A stretch of 64,000 nt of DNA from CAYNEI01 sp964396185. Its GTDB lineage: Archaea; Thermoplasmatota; SW-10-69-26. Shown here one piece after another: positions 33,503-41,260 of this stretch. The translations under genes and the position numbers were made by a program. The stretch lies in NCBI GenBank assembly GCA_964396185.1, contig CAYNEI010000010.1, positions 16,486 to 80,485 of the forward strand, written 5' to 3'. The first letter of the stretch is position 1, and each line of letters starts with the position of its first letter. The notes under the pieces are model-generated. The model saw only the letters and a list, made by a program, of their open reading frames with translations, ran no database searches and had not been told where the DNA came from.

Positions 33503-33517
33503 GCGGAAAAGGCTTAC
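33503..33517. promoter_or_regulatory. Compact divergent promoter for the ABC ATPase and permease genes
   Basis: AAAAGGCTTACC lies between two starts only 61 bp apart. On the plus strand GGCTTACC is about 30 nt from GTG 33545; on the minus strand TAAGCCTTTTCC is about 25 nt from GTG 33483. One AT-rich core may serve both directions. Confidence 0.45.
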
Positions 33518-33544
33518 CGGAACGCTCCGCTGGCCCCCGGGACC

Positions 33545-34222
33545 GTGCTCCTCCGCCTCGACGACATCCACCGCTCGTTCCTCTCGTACGGCCAAGCGCT
33601 GCCTGTGCTCGCCGGCATCCAGCTCGAGCTCGAAGCAGGCGAGCGCCTCGCGTTGCGGGGGGCCTCGGGCTCGGGCAAGTCCACCCTGCTCGGGGTGATC
33701 GGCCTCATCGACACAGGCTACGAGGGCAGCTACAGCTTCGACGGCCAGGACGTCTCTGGCCTGGACGAGGAGCAGCGCTCCCAGCTCCGCCTCGAGCGCA
33801 TCGGCTTGGCCCTGCAAGCCCCGCACTTCCTCCCGACGCTCACCCTGCGCGACAACGTCGCCCTGCCCGCCATGGCCCACGGCCTCCCTGGCAACGAGGC
33901 CAAGCAACGGGCCGAGGAGCTTCTGGAGAGCCTCGGCCTGGAGCACCGGACCCTAGAGCAGCCCCAGGTGCTAAGCGGCGGGGAGAAGCGACGGGCCTCC
34001 CTGGCCCGCGCGCTCATCAACGACCCGGATCTGGTGCTCCTCGACGAGCCCGAGGCGGGCTTGGACCCGGCCTCGCGAGACCGGATGCTCGAGGTGCTGG
34101 GTGAGGAGACCGGCGAGGCGGTGGCCTGGATCTTGGTCACCCACGACGAACGCTTCGAGGCTCTGTGCCAGCGCACCCTCGCGCTGGACGAAGGGCGGCT
34201 GGTCGAGCAAGCCCCGGCGTGA
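33545..34222 (+). CDS. ABC transporter ATPase (LolD/MacB type)
   Basis: 225 residues from GTG 33545. Walker A is GASGSGKSTLLG, the Q-loop lies in LALQAPHFLPTLTLRDNV, the signature is VLSGGEKRRASLARAL, Walker B is DLVLLDEPEAGLD and the H-loop His is in VTHDERF. The signature reads LSGGEKRR rather than LSGGQ, a minor variant. The size fits a stand-alone ATPase of the FtsX-like permease class, and the permease is divergent next door. The open frame upstream of 33545 overlaps the permease gene and is not coding. Confidence 0.92.
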   Translation: MLLRLDDIHRSFLSYGQALPVLAGIQLELEAGERLALRGASGSGKSTLLGVIGLIDTGYEGSYSFDGQDVSGLDEEQRSQLRLERIGLALQAPHFLPTLTLRDNVALPAMAHGLPGNEAKQRAEELLESLGLEHRTLEQPQVLSGGEKRRASLARALINDPDLVLLDEPEAGLDPASRDRMLEVLGEETGEAVAWILVTHDERFEALCQRTLALDEGRLVEQAPA

Positions 34223-34301
34223 TGGCGCGCTGGCCTCGAGCAACCGCGGTGGAGAGGGAGATGGTTTAAACCCCGTCTCGCTATGCCGTGCCAGAGCCAC
34301 C

Positions 34302-34610
34302 ATGACCCAGGTTGAAGAGGAAGTCGCAGCCCAGCGAGGCGATCAGGGCGTCGAGGCCATCATCCTTCTCAAGGTCGACACCGCACACGTGGACGAGATC
34401 GGGTCGACCCTCTCCACGTTCGATCAGATCGAGCACGTCTACCTCGTGACAGGCGAGGACGATCTCGTGCTCAAGACCCGGTTCCCTGAGTACAGGGAGC
34501 TCAAGGACTTCATCGTCAAGGCCCTGGCTCCGCTGGAAGGGGTCGAGGATACGAAGACGATGATGATCGTCTCCACCTACAAGGAATCAGGCGAGACCTT
34601 CGAGGACTGA
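34302..34610 (+). CDS. Stand-alone RAM (Lrp effector-domain) protein
   Basis: 102 residues with only the RAM/ACT-like ligand-binding half of Lrp: EAIILLKVDTAHVDEIGSTL, then HVYLVTGEDDLVLKTRF and VEDTKTMMIVSTYKE. There is no helix-turn-helix. Such proteins can form mixed oligomers with full Lrp proteins or sense amino acids alone. Two full Lrp genes lie elsewhere in the window. The ATG at 34302 is about 35 nt from a GGTTTAAACC box, itself palindromic (34264-34273). Confidence 0.8.
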   Translation: MTQVEEEVAAQRGDQGVEAIILLKVDTAHVDEIGSTLSTFDQIEHVYLVTGEDDLVLKTRFPEYRELKDFIVKALAPLEGVEDTKTMMIVSTYKESGETFED

Positions 34611-34629
34611 AGCCCGCATCGGATCGGGA

Positions 34630-35247
34630 TCAGTCCACCCTCTCCAGGGTCCCGGGGTCGGTCAGCTCAGCCAGCAACGACTCCATATCGAGCTTGGCTT
34701 CCTCGGCTTGCACCTTGCCCAGGCTGGCCGCCGTGGATGGGTGGTCCGGGCCGAGCACGTCGCAGACCTCGGGGCCCACCGAGAGCTCGTAGGTGCCCAG
34801 CTCCTTGGCGATGTCCACGATCTCGTTCTTGTCCAGGGCGAGCAGGGGGGTCAGGATGGGGCGGTCCACCGCCTCGTGGATGCAGGAGAGGTTCTGGAGG
34901 GTCTGGCTGGAGACCTGTCCAAGGTTCTCGCCGGTGGCCAGGGCATCGTAGCCCTCCCCCTCGGCGATCCGGTCAGCGGCCCGAGCCATCAGCCGCTTGG
35001 AGAGCACGAAGTAGTACCGGTGCTCGCACTCCTTGGTGAGCCGGCCGAAGGCCTCGCCGGCCCGCGAGATCCACGTGGGCGCGATGCCGAGCTCGCGCGC
35101 GCAAGCCAGCGACTTCTGCTCCGGCCCATCGTCCGTGAACGGCTCCTGGCTGAAGTGCAGGGCCCCAACCTCATGGCCGGCCTCCTGGAGCATGCGCCCG
35201 GCCACGGGCGAATCCAGGCCACCGGAGAGGAGCAAGAGCACTCGCAC
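34630..35247 (-). CDS. ThiI-like PP-loop sulfurtransferase domain without THUMP
   Basis: 205 residues from GTG 35247, which is about 28 nt from an AACCCTTTTG box. The PP-loop is LLLSGGLDSPVAG and the rest follows the ThiI adenylation domain (ALHFSQEPFT, ALATGENLGQVSSQTLQNL, RPILTPLLALDKNEIV). Full ThiI also has an N-terminal ferredoxin-like/THUMP region of about 170 residues; here only promoter sequence precedes the gene. It could be a 4-thiouridine or related tRNA-thiolation enzyme using a separate RNA-binding partner, or another PP-loop enzyme. The open frame upstream of 35247 is not convincing. Confidence 0.75.
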   Translation of the reverse strand: MRVLLLLSGGLDSPVAGRMLQEAGHEVGALHFSQEPFTDDGPEQKSLACARELGIAPTWISRAGEAFGRLTKECEHRYYFVLSKRLMARAADRIAEGEGYDALATGENLGQVSSQTLQNLSCIHEAVDRPILTPLLALDKNEIVDIAKELGTYELSVGPEVCDVLGPDHPSTAASLGKVQAEEAKLDMESLLAELTDPGTLERVD

Positions 35248-35280
35248 GGGCAACGGTAGCCGGCCCTGGTCAAAAGGGTT

Positions 35281-35624
35281 TGGTCCTCGGACCGCCGCCA
35301 CCATCACCGCCGATTGTTTCGGAGACCCCCGGCACCGGTATTGAAAGGGTGTGCGCCGATGGCCTAGGTCCGATGTTCTGGACCCCTCCGCCCGGCTCCG
35401 CCCCGCTTCCGCTGCCACGCCCTTACGCGGAGCGCTCGACGGGCCAGATGGTGCCCACCGGCGGCGCCCCAACCAGGAGCTCCAGGGGAAACACCCGCAA
35501 CCGATTCAGAGCGCTTAAATGGGACGTGGAATCTACGAGGTCTTGTAGCGGGGTCGGGGCCCGAGCACAACATGTTGGGGCTCCCTGGCCTGTTACCGAG
35601 TGCCTTCCAGGGGATGGGTACAGC
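35281..35624. promoter_or_regulatory. Spacer and promoter region upstream of nrdR
   Basis: No gene is supported here. GCGCTTAAATGGG near 35511-35523 is a TATA box predicting transcription from about 35540. Downstream are CTAC-GAGGTCTT-GTAG (about 35533-35548) and the perfect palindrome CAACATGTTG at 35568-35577, both candidates for repressor binding. I see no B12-riboswitch-like sequence. Confidence 0.45.
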
Positions 35625-36110
35625 GTGGATTGCCTCTACTGTCAAGGATCAACCCGAGTCGTGGATAGCCGCGATGCGCGTGATGGCGCAGCGGTCCGCC
35701 GACGCCGCGAGTGCGTGGCATGCGGCGAGCGTTTCACGACGTACGAGCGGGCCCTGCTCCGGGACCTCGAGGTGGCCAAGCGCGACGGCTCCGCCGAACC
35801 TTTCCAACGGGAGAAACTGGCTGCAGGGATCCGGCGGGCGTTCGAGAAACGCCCGATCACGGAGGATGCCCTGGAGACCATCATCGACTCGGTGGAAGAG
35901 GAGATCCGGTCCCTCCGGGAACCCGTCGTCGAAAGCCGGGAGATCGGAGAGCACGTCTGCAAGCGATTGCGTGAGGTGGACGAAGTCGCCTACCTCCGGT
36001 TCGCTTCCGTGTACAAGGAGTTCTCGGACGGGGAACAGTTCGTCCAGGAGCTGGCGATCATGAACGGACCCTCCAAAACCGCCGAAACCACTTCAAGAGG
36101 TGACGCCTGA
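35625..36110 (+). CDS. nrdR: Ribonucleotide reductase regulator NrdR
   Basis: 161 residues from GTG 35625. The zinc ribbon reads MDCLYCQGSTRVVDSRD...RRRRECVACGERFTTYE, followed by the ATP-cone domain (KRDGSAEPFQREKLAAGIRR, AFEKRPI, VEEEIRSLREPVVESREIGE, AYLRFASVYKEF). NrdR senses ATP/dATP and represses ribonucleotide reductase genes in bacteria. The stop codon directly abuts the nrdJ ATG, so the two are co-transcribed and NrdR probably controls its own operon. NrdR is mainly bacterial, and its presence here may reflect transfer together with the reductase. Confidence 0.93.
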   Translation: MDCLYCQGSTRVVDSRDARDGAAVRRRRECVACGERFTTYERALLRDLEVAKRDGSAEPFQREKLAAGIRRAFEKRPITEDALETIIDSVEEEIRSLREPVVESREIGEHVCKRLREVDEVAYLRFASVYKEFSDGEQFVQELAIMNGPSKTAETTSRGDA

Positions 36111-39100
36111 ATGGCAAGTGTGCTGACCAAGCGAGAGGATGAGGCGTCGAACGACCTACCAGAGGCAGCTCTGGACTACTTCGAGGGGGACGAGCTTCGG
36201 GCTCGGTGCTTCATCGAGAAGTACGCCCTCGAGGACGAGGACGGAACGCTGCTCGAGGAGCACCCACAGGAGATGTGGGAGCGGGTCGCTCGCGCCATGG
36301 CCTCTACCGAGACCGACGAAGAGCGCTGGTTCGACGAGTTCATGTGGCTGCTGACGGACTTCCGGTTCGTCCCCGGCGGGCGCATCCTGCACGGGGCAGG
36401 CAACCCGCGCAACGTGACGCTCACGAACTGTTACTTCACCGCCATCGAGAACGATAGCCTCGAATCCATCTTCGACTGGTGCCGCAGCGCTGCGCGCACG
36501 TACTCCTACGGTGGCGGCAACGGCGTGGACATCGGCGTGCTCCGCCCTGCAGGCACCGAAGTGAACAACGCCGCCCGCACGAGCAGCGGCGCGGTCAGCT
36601 TCATGGAGCTGTTCAGCACCACCACCGGCACAATCGGTCAGCACGGCCGGCGCGGTGCGCTCATGATCACGTGCCCGATCTGGCACCCGGACATCCAGGA
36701 CTTCGTCGAGATCAAGAGCGAGGACCTGGACTCGGTCCGCTACGCCAACATCAGCGTCAAGGTCTCCGATGCGTTCATGGAGGCCGTCCAGAAGGGCGAG
36801 CCCTTCACCACCTACTTCGAGAGCGAGGAGGTCGGTCGCGCCGAGGCCGAGATCGACGCCAGCAAGCTCTGGGACAAGATCATCACGAGCGCCTGGAAGA
36901 GCGCCGAGCCCGGCGTTCTGTTCTGGGACACCGTCGAGCGCGAGAGCCCCAGCCAGTACTGCGCGCCCGTGGAGGGCACGAACCCTTGCGTGACGGGGGA
37001 TACGAGGGTCTGGGTGCAAGACGGCGGATGGGTCCCGATCGAGGCGTTGGTCGGCCAGACGCCCAGGATCGGCACGCTGGCCAAAGGTGGGGTCGAGTTC
37101 CTGCCCGCCAAGCGGGTCGTCCAAACCGGCGTCCGCACGGTCTTCCGTCTGCGGACCAAGGAGGGCTACGAGCTCAGGCTCACCGAGGACCACCGTGTCC
37201 TCACGGACAAGGGCGATGTCCCTGCCCACGAACTCTCCGCCGGGGACCAGATCCGGCTTGGTCTCCCTGAGCCGGCGCGCGTCTCCCACGACTCCGAGCC
37301 GGCCGCCTTGGGCGAGGTCGTCGGTTGGCTGACGGGCGATGGTCACTTCACGAACCACGGCCAGGACAAGCCCACGGCCGTGCTGAGCTTCTACGCTGAG
37401 GATAAGAAGCGAGCAGCCCCCCGCCTGCTCGACGCGGTCCGCGCCCTCATCGATGACGATGGGATCGGGCTGAACGCTATCGAAGACCGGGATATGAGCT
37501 ACATCCGCAGCCAGCGGCTGCGGCGCGTGCTCGCCGAGGAAGGTATCGACGAGGCCTCCAAGACCGCTGTCCCCGAACGCATCCACCGCGGATCAGCCGA
37601 CCTCGTGTCCGGCTACCTTCGGGGCCTGTTCTCGGCCGACGGTTCGGTCCAGGGAACGCCCGAGAACGGGGTCAGCGTGCGCCTGGCGTCCAACGAGTTG
37701 GAGATCCTCAAGGATGTCCAGATGCTCCTGCTTCGCCTGGGCATCAAGTCCACGATCTACGAGGAGAGGCGAACAGAGCACACCAAGCTCCTTCCCGATT
37801 CGAACCGGGAGCTCAAGGAGTACACGTGCGCAGCACAGCACGAGCTGGTCGTCTCCCGCACGAGCCTGCCAGCCTTCAAGCAGGCCGTCGGGTTCATCCT
37901 AGAAGCAAAGCAAACGGCCCTCGACGAGGCGCTTGAGTCCTACGAGCGGGGCCCCTACGAAGATACACCGTTCGCGACCGTGATGGAGGTCCTCCCAGAG
38001 GGTGAGGAGGAGGTCTTCGACCTCACCGAACCCGTCACGAGCCACTTCGTGGCTGACGGCCTCGTCATCCACAACTGCGGCGAACAACCACTTGAATCCA
38101 ACGGAGCCTGCACCCTGGGTCATGTCAACCTCGCCCGCTTCGTCGAGCGTGGGTTCCGTGCTGACGCCGAGGTCGACTGGGCCGGTCTCGAGCGCGCCGT
38201 CAAGCTCGGGGTCCGGTTCCTCGACGACGTCGTCGAGTACAACCTGCCGCTCCACGCCCACGATGCTCAAGCCGAGCAGGCCAAGAGCACGCGCCGGGTC
38301 GGGCTCGGCGTGACCGGCATGGGCGACATGTTCGTCAAGCTGGGTATCAAGTACGACAGCGACGACGCCATCGCGTTCATCGACGAGCTCATGGCCAAGA
38401 TCCGGAACTGGGCCTACGAGTCCAGCGCCGACATCGCTGGCGAGAAGGAGCCGTTCCCGTTCTTCGAGGCCGACAAGCACCTTCAGCGCCCGTTCGTCCA
38501 GCGCCTTCCAGCCGACGTCCAGGAGCGCATCGCAGACGACGGCCTACGCAACGTCTGCATCCTCACCGTGGCACCGGTGGGATCCGGCAGCGTGCTCACC
38601 GGCACGACCAGCGGTGTCGAGCCCATCTTCCAGCTCAAGTACAAGCGCCGAAGCGAGTCCCTCTCCCAGGAATGGTACACGGTCGAGCACCGGCTCGTCC
38701 AGGAGTACCGGGACGCCACAGGCGACGAGGACGATCTCCCGGACCTGTTCGTCACGGCCCACGACATCGACCCGTTCTTCCGGGTCAAGATGCAGGCCAC
38801 GCTCCAGAAGTACGTGGACAGCGCGATCTCCAGCACAGTCAACCTCCGGGCCGACATCGACGTGGATACGGTCAAGGAGATCTACGAGTACGCCTGGGAG
38901 CTCGGCTGCAAGGGCGTGACGGTCTACCGAGAGTCCAGCCGGGAAGGCATCCTCATCACGGAAGAGGAAGCCAACAAGGCCGAGCAGGACGCAGCCGACC
39001 AAGAAGAGCCGCAGCAAGCCGCGGTGGTCGAGCCGCAAACCACGCCACGGCCCCGACCCGACGTGGTCATGGGCACGACCCAGAAGATCGAGACCGGCTA

Positions 39101-39623
39101 CGGCTCCCTCTACGTCACGATCAACGAGGACGAGCGTGGCCTCTTCGAGGTCTTCGCGCAGATCGGTCGCGGCGGCGGGTACACCGCATCCTTCACCGAG
39201 GCCGTCGCTCGGCTGGTCTCGCTCAGTCTGCGCAGTGGTCTCGACGTCGACGAGGTCATCGAGCAACTCGAGGGCATCCGGTCCCCCAAGATCGCCTGGG
39301 ACCACGGCGACCGCATCTACTCCGTGCCGGACGCCATGGCCACGGCGCTCAAGCGCCAGCTCTCCGGCGAGTTCCGCAAGAGCATCCAGGCGCGCGTGGA
39401 CACCTTCGCGCGCGGCCCCGGCACCGCGGCCGAGCCGACCGAACCCCGGGTCGAGACCGACACCGAGCCCGAGAAGGAGGTCCTCGACAAGCCCAGCGAG
39501 GACGAGCAGGTCCGCGAGATGGTGCGCCACGGCATGAGCCCGGAGTGCCCTGACTGCAGCGGCATGCTCGCCTACGAGGAAGGCTGCGTCAAGTGCCACG
39601 GCTGCGGTTATAGCGAGTGCTGA
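36111..39623 (+). CDS. nrdJ: Adenosylcobalamin-dependent ribonucleotide reductase with an in-frame intein
   Basis: 1170 residues encoded; about 807 after removal of a 363-residue intein. The N-terminal extein has LTNCYFTAIENDSLESIFD, RTYSYGGGNGVDIGVLRP and NNAARTSSGAVSFMELF. The active-site motif NPCGEQPLESNGAC is split by the intein after NP. The C-terminal extein has LTVAPVGSGSVLTGTTSG and CKGVTVYRESSREGIL. The protein ends with a Cys-rich tail (CPDCSGMLAYEEGCVKCHGC) that probably relays electrons. No NrdB gene is present, in keeping with class II. It makes deoxyribonucleotides independently of oxygen. GAGGTGA 7-8 nt before the ATG is a good ribosome binding site. Confidence 0.95.
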   Translation: MASVLTKREDEASNDLPEAALDYFEGDELRARCFIEKYALEDEDGTLLEEHPQEMWERVARAMASTETDEERWFDEFMWLLTDFRFVPGGRILHGAGNPRNVTLTNCYFTAIENDSLESIFDWCRSAARTYSYGGGNGVDIGVLRPAGTEVNNAARTSSGAVSFMELFSTTTGTIGQHGRRGALMITCPIWHPDIQDFVEIKSEDLDSVRYANISVKVSDAFMEAVQKGEPFTTYFESEEVGRAEAEIDASKLWDKIITSAWKSAEPGVLFWDTVERESPSQYCAPVEGTNPCVTGDTRVWVQDGGWVPIEALVGQTPRIGTLAKGGVEFLPAKRVVQTGVRTVFRLRTKEGYELRLTEDHRVLTDKGDVPAHELSAGDQIRLGLPEPARVSHDSEPAALGEVVGWLTGDGHFTNHGQDKPTAVLSFYAEDKKRAAPRLLDAVRALIDDDGIGLNAIEDRDMSYIRSQRLRRVLAEEGIDEASKTAVPERIHRGSADLVSGYLRGLFSADGSVQGTPENGVSVRLASNELEILKDVQMLLLRLGIKSTIYEERRTEHTKLLPDSNRELKEYTCAAQHELVVSRTSLPAFKQAVGFILEAKQTALDEALESYERGPYEDTPFATVMEVLPEGEEEVFDLTEPVTSHFVADGLVIHNCGEQPLESNGACTLGHVNLARFVERGFRADAEVDWAGLERAVKLGVRFLDDVVEYNLPLHAHDAQAEQAKSTRRVGLGVTGMGDMFVKLGIKYDSDDAIAFIDELMAKIRNWAYESSADIAGEKEPFPFFEADKHLQRPFVQRLPADVQERIADDGLRNVCILTVAPVGSGSVLTGTTSGVEPIFQLKYKRRSESLSQEWYTVEHRLVQEYRDATGDEDDLPDLFVTAHDIDPFFRVKMQATLQKYVDSAISSTVNLRADIDVDTVKEIYEYAWELGCKGVTVYRESSREGILITEEEANKAEQDAADQEEPQQAAVVEPQTTPRPRPDVVMGTTQKIETGYGSLYVTINEDERGLFEVFAQIGRGGGYTASFTEAVARLVSLSLRSGLDVDEVIEQLEGIRSPKIAWDHGDRIYSVPDAMATALKRQLSGEFRKSIQARVDTFARGPGTAAEPTEPRVETDTEPEKEVLDKPSEDEQVREMVRHGMSPECPDCSGMLAYEEGCVKCHGCGYSEC
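36987..38075 (+). other. Intein with LAGLIDADG homing endonuclease in nrdJ
   Basis: 363 residues beginning at Cys293 of the precursor. Block A is CVTGDTRVWVQDGGWVPIEA, block B includes LTEDHRVLT, the two dodecapeptide motifs are VVGWLTGDGHF and LRGLFSADGSV, and the C-terminal block is SHFVADGLVIHN followed by Cys. The splice junctions NP/CVTG and VIHN/CGEQ restore NPCGEQPL. Both endonuclease motifs keep their acidic residue, so the homing endonuclease may be active. The frame is intact. Confidence 0.92.
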
Positions 39624-39641
39624 CCGCTGAGCGGTCAGCAC
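39617..39641. terminator. Hairpin over the nrdJ stop codon
   Basis: GTGCTGACCG-CTGAG-CGGTCAGCAC is a perfect 10-bp stem covering the last codon and stop of nrdJ. Its right arm recurs at the start of each 93-bp repeat downstream, so it may belong to the array rather than act only as a terminator. Confidence 0.5.
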
Positions 39642-39642
39642 G

Positions 39643-39960
39643 AGCGAGCCCGAACGCCGAAGCGTTCGGGCGAAGGGAGGCGCCGGCCNNNNNNNNNNNN
39701 NNNNNNNNNNNNNNNNNNNNNNNNNNNNNNNNNNNNNNNNNNNNNNNNNNNNNNNNNNNNNNNNNNNNNNNNNNNNNNNNNNNNNNNNCGCCGAAGCGTT
39801 CGGGCGAAGGGAGGCGCCGGCCGCAGCCGGTGCCGAGTCGCGGCCAGCGTTGGTGTAGCAGTCAGCACGAGCGAGCCCGAACGCCGAAGCGTTCGGGCGA
39901 AGGGAGGCGCCGGCCGCAGCCGGTGCCGAGTCGCGGTGAGCGTTAACGCAGCGGTCAGCA
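39643..39960. repeat. 93-bp tandem repeat array of paired hairpins (array A), with assembly gap
   Basis: The unit is 93 bp (for example 39789 and 39882 are equivalent). Each unit contains GCCCGAACGC-CGAA-GCGTTCGGGC, the linker GAAGGGA, GGCGCCGGC-CGCA-GCCGGTGCC and the tail GAGTCGCGG. Positions 39689-39788 are 100 N, probably a placeholder, so the true copy number is unknown and at least three. Direct contiguity of units without unique spacers argues against CRISPR. The rest of 39961-40143 contains further hairpins and no gene. Confidence 0.8.
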
Positions 39961-40064
39961 CTAGGGCCTGGCGGCGCAGGCCAGCTATGCGCGCCGCAGG
40001 CACGCTAGACGGCCGGCTGGCTGGTGAGCCAATGCTGCCGACTCCCTTCCATCCCCCGTCTACT

Positions 40065-40081
40065 GCCCGGCATAGCCGGGC
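40065..40081. repeat. Hairpin GCCCGGC-ATA-GCCGGGC
   Basis: A perfect 7-bp stem with a 3-base loop stands 7 nt before the 20-bp inverted repeat at 40089. It is part of a hairpin-dense stretch from 39617 to 40144. Confidence 0.5.
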
Positions 40082-40088
40082 GACCTGT

Positions 40089-40144
40089 CGGCCGTTCAAC
40101 CGTGGACCACAAAGGTTTCCAAGCGGTCCACGGTTGAACGGCCG
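40089..40144. repeat. Perfect 20-bp inverted repeat flanking a putative promoter
   Basis: CGGCCGTTCAACCGTGGACC at 40089-40108 is exactly complementary to GGTCCACGGTTGAACGGCCG at 40125-40144, with a 16-base spacer ACAAAGGTTTCCAAGC. The last base of the right arm is the first base of the GTG start codon at 40144. The spacer is centred about 28 nt from that start, where a TATA box is expected, so the repeat may be an operator around the promoter or an RNA hairpin next to the start codon. Confidence 0.75.
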
Positions 40145-40755
40145 TGCGCGTACACCGCAGCGTCGGCCATGTGAACTTCGTCACGGCCGAGCTCGTCCTG
40201 GGAGCCTCCGGGGAGCCCCGGGCTCTGGATGCCCTGCTTGAACGTCTCGAGCCCAGCACCGTGGCCGTGGATCTCTCCATCGAGGACCTGGGCGCGATCC
40301 GCAAGGGTGAGATCGATGACCCGTGGATCATCGGCCAAGCCGAGGCTGCCGAGGAACACGCTGACCACGAGGTGCTCGATCCGTACAAGCGGCTGATCGA
40401 TTGGGTTGGCCAGAACGAGGCCGACCTCCAACCCATGGGCTCGCGCACCAGCGTGGGCCTCTCCAAAGCGCGCCGGATCAAGCGCACGATCAAACGGGTG
40501 GAGGCCGACGATGACGAGCAGCGTGCCCGGGCGGCCATCCAGGCCCTCATGGACGATGCCCAGGTCGGCCCGTTGGCCGAGCGCCGGCGCACCACCCTGG
40601 CCGAGCGCCTGGAGTCCCTGCTTCGCCGTGAACCACCTCGCACCCTGGCTGTCTTCACGTTCCCGTGGGGCGAGATGGTCAGCACAGATGTTCGTCGCGC
40701 CATGGGCCTTCGCCGGATGGACGGCGAGCAGGCCGAGGGAGGCTGGCCGGATTGA
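40144..40755 (+). CDS. Hypothetical protein with a TraB/PrgY-like N-terminus
   Basis: 203 residues, no signal peptide or membrane helix. SVGHVNFVTAELVLG followed by LLERLEPSTVAVDLSIEDL recalls the start of TraB/PrgY proteins (GTAHVS..., P-x-VAVELD), but the downstream TraB motifs and membrane part are missing, so it may be a shortened or diverged relative. The C-terminal half is rich in Arg and Glu and ends with LAVFTFPWGEMVSTDVRRAMG. Its stop overlaps the start of the SerK-like gene (TTGA), so they form an operon. Confidence 0.6.
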   Translation: MRVHRSVGHVNFVTAELVLGASGEPRALDALLERLEPSTVAVDLSIEDLGAIRKGEIDDPWIIGQAEAAEEHADHEVLDPYKRLIDWVGQNEADLQPMGSRTSVGLSKARRIKRTIKRVEADDDEQRARAAIQALMDDAQVGPLAERRRTTLAERLESLLRREPPRTLAVFTFPWGEMVSTDVRRAMGLRRMDGEQAEGGWPD

Positions 40756-41160
40756 CCGGCACGAGCGCCACCTTCACCCTCTTGCCCCTCGAGAGGCTGC
40801 GACCCCACGAGCACGTGGATCGCGAGGAGGTGGCCAAGCTCGCCGAGCGTCTCGAGCTGGATGGCGTGCTCCAGGCGCCCGTGGCCGTGGACGCGGCCAC
40901 CCACGTCGTGCTCGACGGCCACCACCGACTGGCAGCCCTCGAACGCCTCGGCTGCACCCTGGTCCCCTGCCACGTGGTCGACTACCTCGATCCCACGATC
41001 CGTGTCACGCGATGGGAGGATGGTCGACCCATGGACAAGACCGAGCTCATCCGACGCGCCTTCGACGGCGACCTTTACCCCATCAAGACCAGCCGGCACA
41101 CCACCTTGCGCCGGCTCCCGCACCACCCAACCCCCCTGGAGCGCCTGCGCCGGGAGGCAC
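40752..41160 (+). CDS. ParB/Srx-domain protein, SerK-like (3' end lost in gap)
   Basis: 136 residues are visible before the N run. The ParB/sulfiredoxin signature is LLPLERLRPHEHVDREEVAK, then LDGVLQAPVAVDAATHVVLD and GHHRLAALERLG. The following TRWEDGRPMDKTELIRRAF and DGDLYPIKTSRHT segments match archaeal free-serine kinase SerK rather than chromosome-partitioning ParB, which would carry a helix-turn-helix. SerK phosphorylates serine with ADP for cysteine biosynthesis. The TTG at 40752 overlaps the previous stop codon. Confidence 0.7.
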
Positions 41161-41260
41161 NNNNNNNNNNNNNNNNNNNNNNNNNNNNNNNNNNNNNNNN
41201 NNNNNNNNNNNNNNNNNNNNNNNNNNNNNNNNNNNNNNNNNNNNNNNNNNNNNNNNNNNN
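41161..41260. other. Assembly gap (100 N) between the SerK-like and RPA-like genes
   Basis: The 3' end of one gene and the 5' end of the next are missing. The round length suggests a placeholder. Confidence 0.95.

Noticed and set aside
35281..35624. Cobalamin riboswitch before the B12-dependent reductase
   Set aside because: I could not find the B12-box core or matching stems, and such riboswitches are essentially bacterial.
39643..39960. CRISPR array
   Set aside because: The whole 93-bp unit is repeated, including the segments between hairpins, so there are no variable spacers.
40752..41160. Chromosome-partitioning ParB
   Set aside because: There is no helix-turn-helix or ParA gene, and the residues after the ParB/Srx core fit SerK better.
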